Below, piece after piece: positions 61,068 to 64,000 of a stretch of DNA of 64,000 nt; within the stretch, counting starts at the first letter, position 1; each line of letters opens with the position of its first letter. This DNA comes from Streptomyces albogriseolus (lineage in GTDB: Bacteria; Actinomycetota; Actinomycetes; Streptomycetales; Streptomycetaceae): positions 25,714 to 89,713 of the forward strand of contig BMVA01000026.1 in the NCBI GenBank assembly GCA_014650475.1, in the 5' to 3' direction. Position numbers and translations under genes: made by a program. A model generated the notes under the pieces. It saw nothing but the letters and a program-made list of their open reading frames with translations, did not search any database and was not told the DNA's origin.

Positions 61068-64000
61068 ATGGTTCAGCACAGCACCACCAGCCGGAGACTC
61101 GCCGACACGCCGATCGCGATCATCGGCCTGGGCGCGCTCTATCCGCGCTCCGGTGATCTCGGTGAGTTCTGGAACAACGTCGTCGACGGAACCGACTGCA
61201 TCGAGGAGGTTCCCGAGACCCACTGGAAGATCTCCGACTACTACGACCCCGACCCGGCGGCACCGGACAAGACCTACGCCAGGCACGGCGGTTTCGTCCC
61301 CACCGTGCCCTTCAACCCGCTGGAGTTCGGGCTCCCCCCGAACACCCTCGAGGTGACCGACGTCCTGCAGCTGCTGAGCCTCACGGTGGCCAAGCAGACG
61401 CTGCGCGACGCGGGCGCCACCGGCTCCGGGTGGTACGACCCCTCCCGCACCGGTGTGGTGCTCGGCATCACCGGCGCCAACTCGCTGACCCAGCCGCTGG
61501 CCACGCGGCTGCAGACGCCGGTGCTCAAGGAGGTCGTACGGTCCTGCGGGCTGAGCGAGCGGGACGCCGAGGAGATCGCGGACAAGTTCACCAAGGCGTT
61601 CGCGCCCTGGGAGGAGAACTCCTTCCCCGGGATGCTGGGCAACGTCGTCGCGGGCCGGATCGCGAACCGGTTCGACCTGGGCGGCACCAATTGCACCGTG
61701 GACGCGGCCTGCGCGAGCTCGCTGGCGGCCGTGCGCATGGCGGTGTCCGAGCTGGTGTCCGGGCGCGCCGACCTGATGCTCACGGGCGGCTGCGACGCGG
61801 AGAACACCATCCTGATGTACCTGTGCTTCTCCAAGACGCCGGCCTTCTCCCGCAGCGGGCGCATCCGCCCGTTCGACGAGGACAGCGACGGCACGCTGAT
61901 CGGTGAGGGCATCGGCATGCTCGCCCTGAAGCGCCTGGAGGACGCGGAGCGGGACGGGGACCGGATCTACGCCGTGCTGAAGGGCGTGGGCTCCTCCAGC
62001 GACGGCCGCTTCAAGAGCATCTACGCGCCGCGCCGCGAGGGCCAGGTCGTCGCGCTGCAACGGGCCTACGAGGACGCCGGGTTCGGGCCGGAGCAGGTCG
62101 GTCTCGTGGAGTGCCACGGCACGGGCACCTCGGTCGGCGACCTGACGGAGCTGACGGCGCTGCGCGACGTGTTCGGCGCGGCGACCGACGAGCGGCAGTT
62201 CGCCGCCGTGGGCAGCGTCAAGTCGCAGATCGGGCACACCAAGGCCGCGGCCGGCGCGGCGAGCCTGATCAAGGTGTCGCTGGCGCTGCACGAGCGGACG
62301 CTGCCGCCGACGATCAACGTGGAACGGCCGCGCGAGGCGGTGGACTTCCCGAACTCGCCGTTCTACCTCACCACCACGGCCAAGCCGTGGATCGCCGACC
62401 CGGCCCGCGAGCGGCGCCGTGCGGCGGTGTCGTCGTTCGGGTTCGGCGGGACCAACTTCCACTGCGTGCTGGAGGAGCACGACCCGGGCGACGCCGCCGA
62501 GCGGCGGGTGCTGGGTCCCGCGGCCCGGGTGCACGTGTGGCACGCCGCCGGTCCGGAGGACCTGCTGGAACTGCTGGAGTCGCGGGAGCCCGGGCAGGAC
62601 CCGGGCGAGCCGGTGCCGGCGGGGCACGCGCGGCTGGCCCTGGTGGCCCGTGACGACGAGGAGGCGGCGGCGCTGCGGCGGGCGGCCGCGGAGCGGCTGC
62701 GCAAGGACCCGCAGGTGTCCGGCTTCTCCCTGCCGCGCGGCGCGTTCTACCGGCGTGCGGCACCGGCCGACGGCGGCAAGGTGGCCGCGCTGTTCGCGGG
62801 CCAGGGCAGCCAGTACGTCGGCATGGGGGCCCGTGCGGCGCTCGCGGTGCCGCCGGTCGCCGCGGCCTTCGACGCCGCCGCCCGGCACTTCGCCGGTGAA
62901 CAGCCGCTCGGCAGGGTGGTGTTCGCGCCGACCGCCTTCGACGACGAGACCCGTGAACGGCACGAGGCGGAGCTTCGCCGCACCGACTACGCGCAGCCCG
63001 CGATCGGCGCGCTGGCGGCCGGACAGTACCGCTACCTGGCCGGGCTGGGCTTCGCCCCGGACGGCGTCCTCGGTCACAGCTACGGCGAGCTGACCGCCCT
63101 GTGGGCGGCCGGCAGCCTCGGCGACGAGGACTTCTTCCGCCTGTCGCGGGCCCGCGGGGCGGCCATGGCGGCCCGTCCCGAGGGCGCCGAGGACCCGGGG
63201 ACGATGGCCTCCGTCAAGGCGGGGCTCGACCGGGTCACCGAACTGCTCGCCGGCCACGACGACGTCGTCGTGTGCAACGTCAACGCGCCCGAGCAGATCG
63301 TGGTCGGCGGCGGCACCGAGGCGGTCCGCGCGTTCGTCGCCGCGTGCGCCGAGGCGGGCGTCACGGCGCGGGAGCTGCCGGTCGCCGCGGCCTTCCACAC
63401 CCGGTACGTGGCGCATGCCGTCGAGAGGTTCGGCGCCGCGGTGGCCTCCGCCCGGGTGCGGGCGCCGAAGGTGCCGGTGTTCGCCGACACGCCGGGCGCG
63501 AGCTACGGCAAGCGGATCGCCGCCAACCGCGAGGTTCTGGTGGGGCAGTTGGCCGCGCCGGTGCACTTCGCGCCGCGGGTGAACGAGATGTACGACGCCG
63601 GCTACCGCGTCTTCGTCGAGTTCGGCCCCCGGTCGGTGCTCTCCGGACTGGTCCGGGCCACCCTCGCCGGCCGTGACGACGTCGTCGTGCTCAGCGCCGA
63701 CGCCGGCCCCGGCGGGGACGGCGACCGGGCGCTCAAGCAGCTCGCGGCCCACCTGCTCGTCCTGGGTCTGCCGCTGACCCGCGTCAACCGCCACCTCGCA
63801 GACATCGAACCGGCAACGCCGGCCGAGGGGATGACCATCCCGCTGAATGGAGTGAACCACGTGCCCGAGGCTCGCCGAGAGGCCTACCGGCAGGCTCTTG
63901 AGAACGGCTACACCGTCGCGTCCGCCGCCGGGGCCGACGCCCCCGCGCCCGACGCCGCCCCGTCCGGGACGCCCGCCGCGCCGCCGCCCGCGACGGCCAC
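61068..64000 (+). CDS. PfaA-like (PUFA/heterocyst-glycolipid-type) synthase, KS-AT portion, runs off the window
   Basis: 977 codons visible, no stop. The KS (about residues 15-460) has its Cys in VDAACASSLAA (C215) and His residues in ECHGTGTS (H350) and QIGHTKAAAG (H390). Features special to PUFA-synthase KSs are clear: YYDPDPAAPDKTY and NPLEFGLPPNTLEVTD. The AT (about 575-890) has GHSYGELTAL with S671 and the late His in AAFHTRYV. From about residue 955 an Ala/Pro-rich linker begins, the usual lead-in to tandem ACP domains. ATG 61068 is preceded by GGAG. It follows flavoprotein, ACP and TE genes and probably makes an iteratively built acyl chain. Confidence 0.93.
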   Translation, partial: MVQHSTTSRRLADTPIAIIGLGALYPRSGDLGEFWNNVVDGTDCIEEVPETHWKISDYYDPDPAAPDKTYARHGGFVPTVPFNPLEFGLPPNTLEVTDVLQLLSLTVAKQTLRDAGATGSGWYDPSRTGVVLGITGANSLTQPLATRLQTPVLKEVVRSCGLSERDAEEIADKFTKAFAPWEENSFPGMLGNVVAGRIANRFDLGGTNCTVDAACASSLAAVRMAVSELVSGRADLMLTGGCDAENTILMYLCFSKTPAFSRSGRIRPFDEDSDGTLIGEGIGMLALKRLEDAERDGDRIYAVLKGVGSSSDGRFKSIYAPRREGQVVALQRAYEDAGFGPEQVGLVECHGTGTSVGDLTELTALRDVFGAATDERQFAAVGSVKSQIGHTKAAAGAASLIKVSLALHERTLPPTINVERPREAVDFPNSPFYLTTTAKPWIADPARERRRAAVSSFGFGGTNFHCVLEEHDPGDAAERRVLGPAARVHVWHAAGPEDLLELLESREPGQDPGEPVPAGHARLALVARDDEEAAALRRAAAERLRKDPQVSGFSLPRGAFYRRAAPADGGKVAALFAGQGSQYVGMGARAALAVPPVAAAFDAAARHFAGEQPLGRVVFAPTAFDDETRERHEAELRRTDYAQPAIGALAAGQYRYLAGLGFAPDGVLGHSYGELTALWAAGSLGDEDFFRLSRARGAAMAARPEGAEDPGTMASVKAGLDRVTELLAGHDDVVVCNVNAPEQIVVGGGTEAVRAFVAACAEAGVTARELPVAAAFHTRYVAHAVERFGAAVASARVRAPKVPVFADTPGASYGKRIAANREVLVGQLAAPVHFAPRVNEMYDAGYRVFVEFGPRSVLSGLVRATLAGRDDVVVLSADAGPGGDGDRALKQLAAHLLVLGLPLTRVNRHLADIEPATPAEGMTIPLNGVNHVPEARREAYRQALENGYTVASAAGADAPAPDAAPSGTPAAPPPATA

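Overview
The window is high-GC DNA (about 70% or more by eye) with GTG and TTG starts, heavy G/C third-position bias, SARP and LAL regulators, MbtH, NRPS and PUFA-type synthase genes. All of this points to a Streptomyces or close relative, in an accessory or secondary-metabolite part of the chromosome. No tRNA, rRNA, insertion sequence or CRISPR array was recognised. All calls come from reading the sequence, and no database search was possible.

Layout. (1) 1-1000: tail of an alcohol dehydrogenase/quinone reductase and a dienelactone-hydrolase-like gene. (2) 0.99-8.6 kb, minus strand: a tight operon of two paralogous short LanB-like proteins flanking a free adenylation domain, a PLP-dependent serine/threonine-dehydratase-like enzyme and a free carrier protein. 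Divergent from it are an MbtH-like gene and an Sfp-type phosphopantetheinyl transferase. (3) 10.2-16.3 kb: a peptidase E homologue, two translationally coupled LuxR-type regulators, and a LanM whose cyclase domain has lost all three expected zinc ligands. A 70-residue peptide with a Ser/Thr-rich, Cys-free tail follows it. (4) 16.4-35.6 kb: a LAL regulator and a convergent four-gene set NRPS-NRPS-P450-MFS. The NRPSs read C-A-T-C-A-T / C-A-T-C-A-T-TE and one A domain has a textbook Thr code. (5) 35.8-45.2 kb: mixed cargo, namely a MerR regulator, an extra prolyl-tRNA synthetase, transporters, a stress protein, an autoregulated hydrolase/TetR pair, three decayed genes and a Fic-like toxin-antitoxin pair. 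(6) 45.2-50.2 kb: two convergent ABC-F resistance-type genes and a TrpC-like/NTF2-like pair. (7) 50.4-57.5 kb: a second LAL regulator with a 123-bp internal repeat, a MerR-linked efflux operon and a SARP. (8) 57.5-64 kb: a repeat-rich non-coding stretch, then a flavoprotein, free ACP, thioesterase and the start of a PfaA-like KS-AT synthase that runs off the window.

Working model (inference). NRPS1 begins with a condensation domain and has no loading module of its own. The free A domain plus carrier protein of the LanB operon could supply the first residue, perhaps after tRNA-dependent or PLP-dependent modification on the carrier. The two NRPSs would add four residues and the P450 would tailor. 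The MFS protein would export, and MbtH, the PPTase and the LAL regulator would support the pathway. The LanM/peptide pair next door looks like a dehydrating but not ring-forming RiPP system. Whether it is joined chemically to the NRPS pathway is unknown. The combination of ring-dead LanM, twin short LanBs and a carrier-protein cassette is the part most likely to be undescribed.
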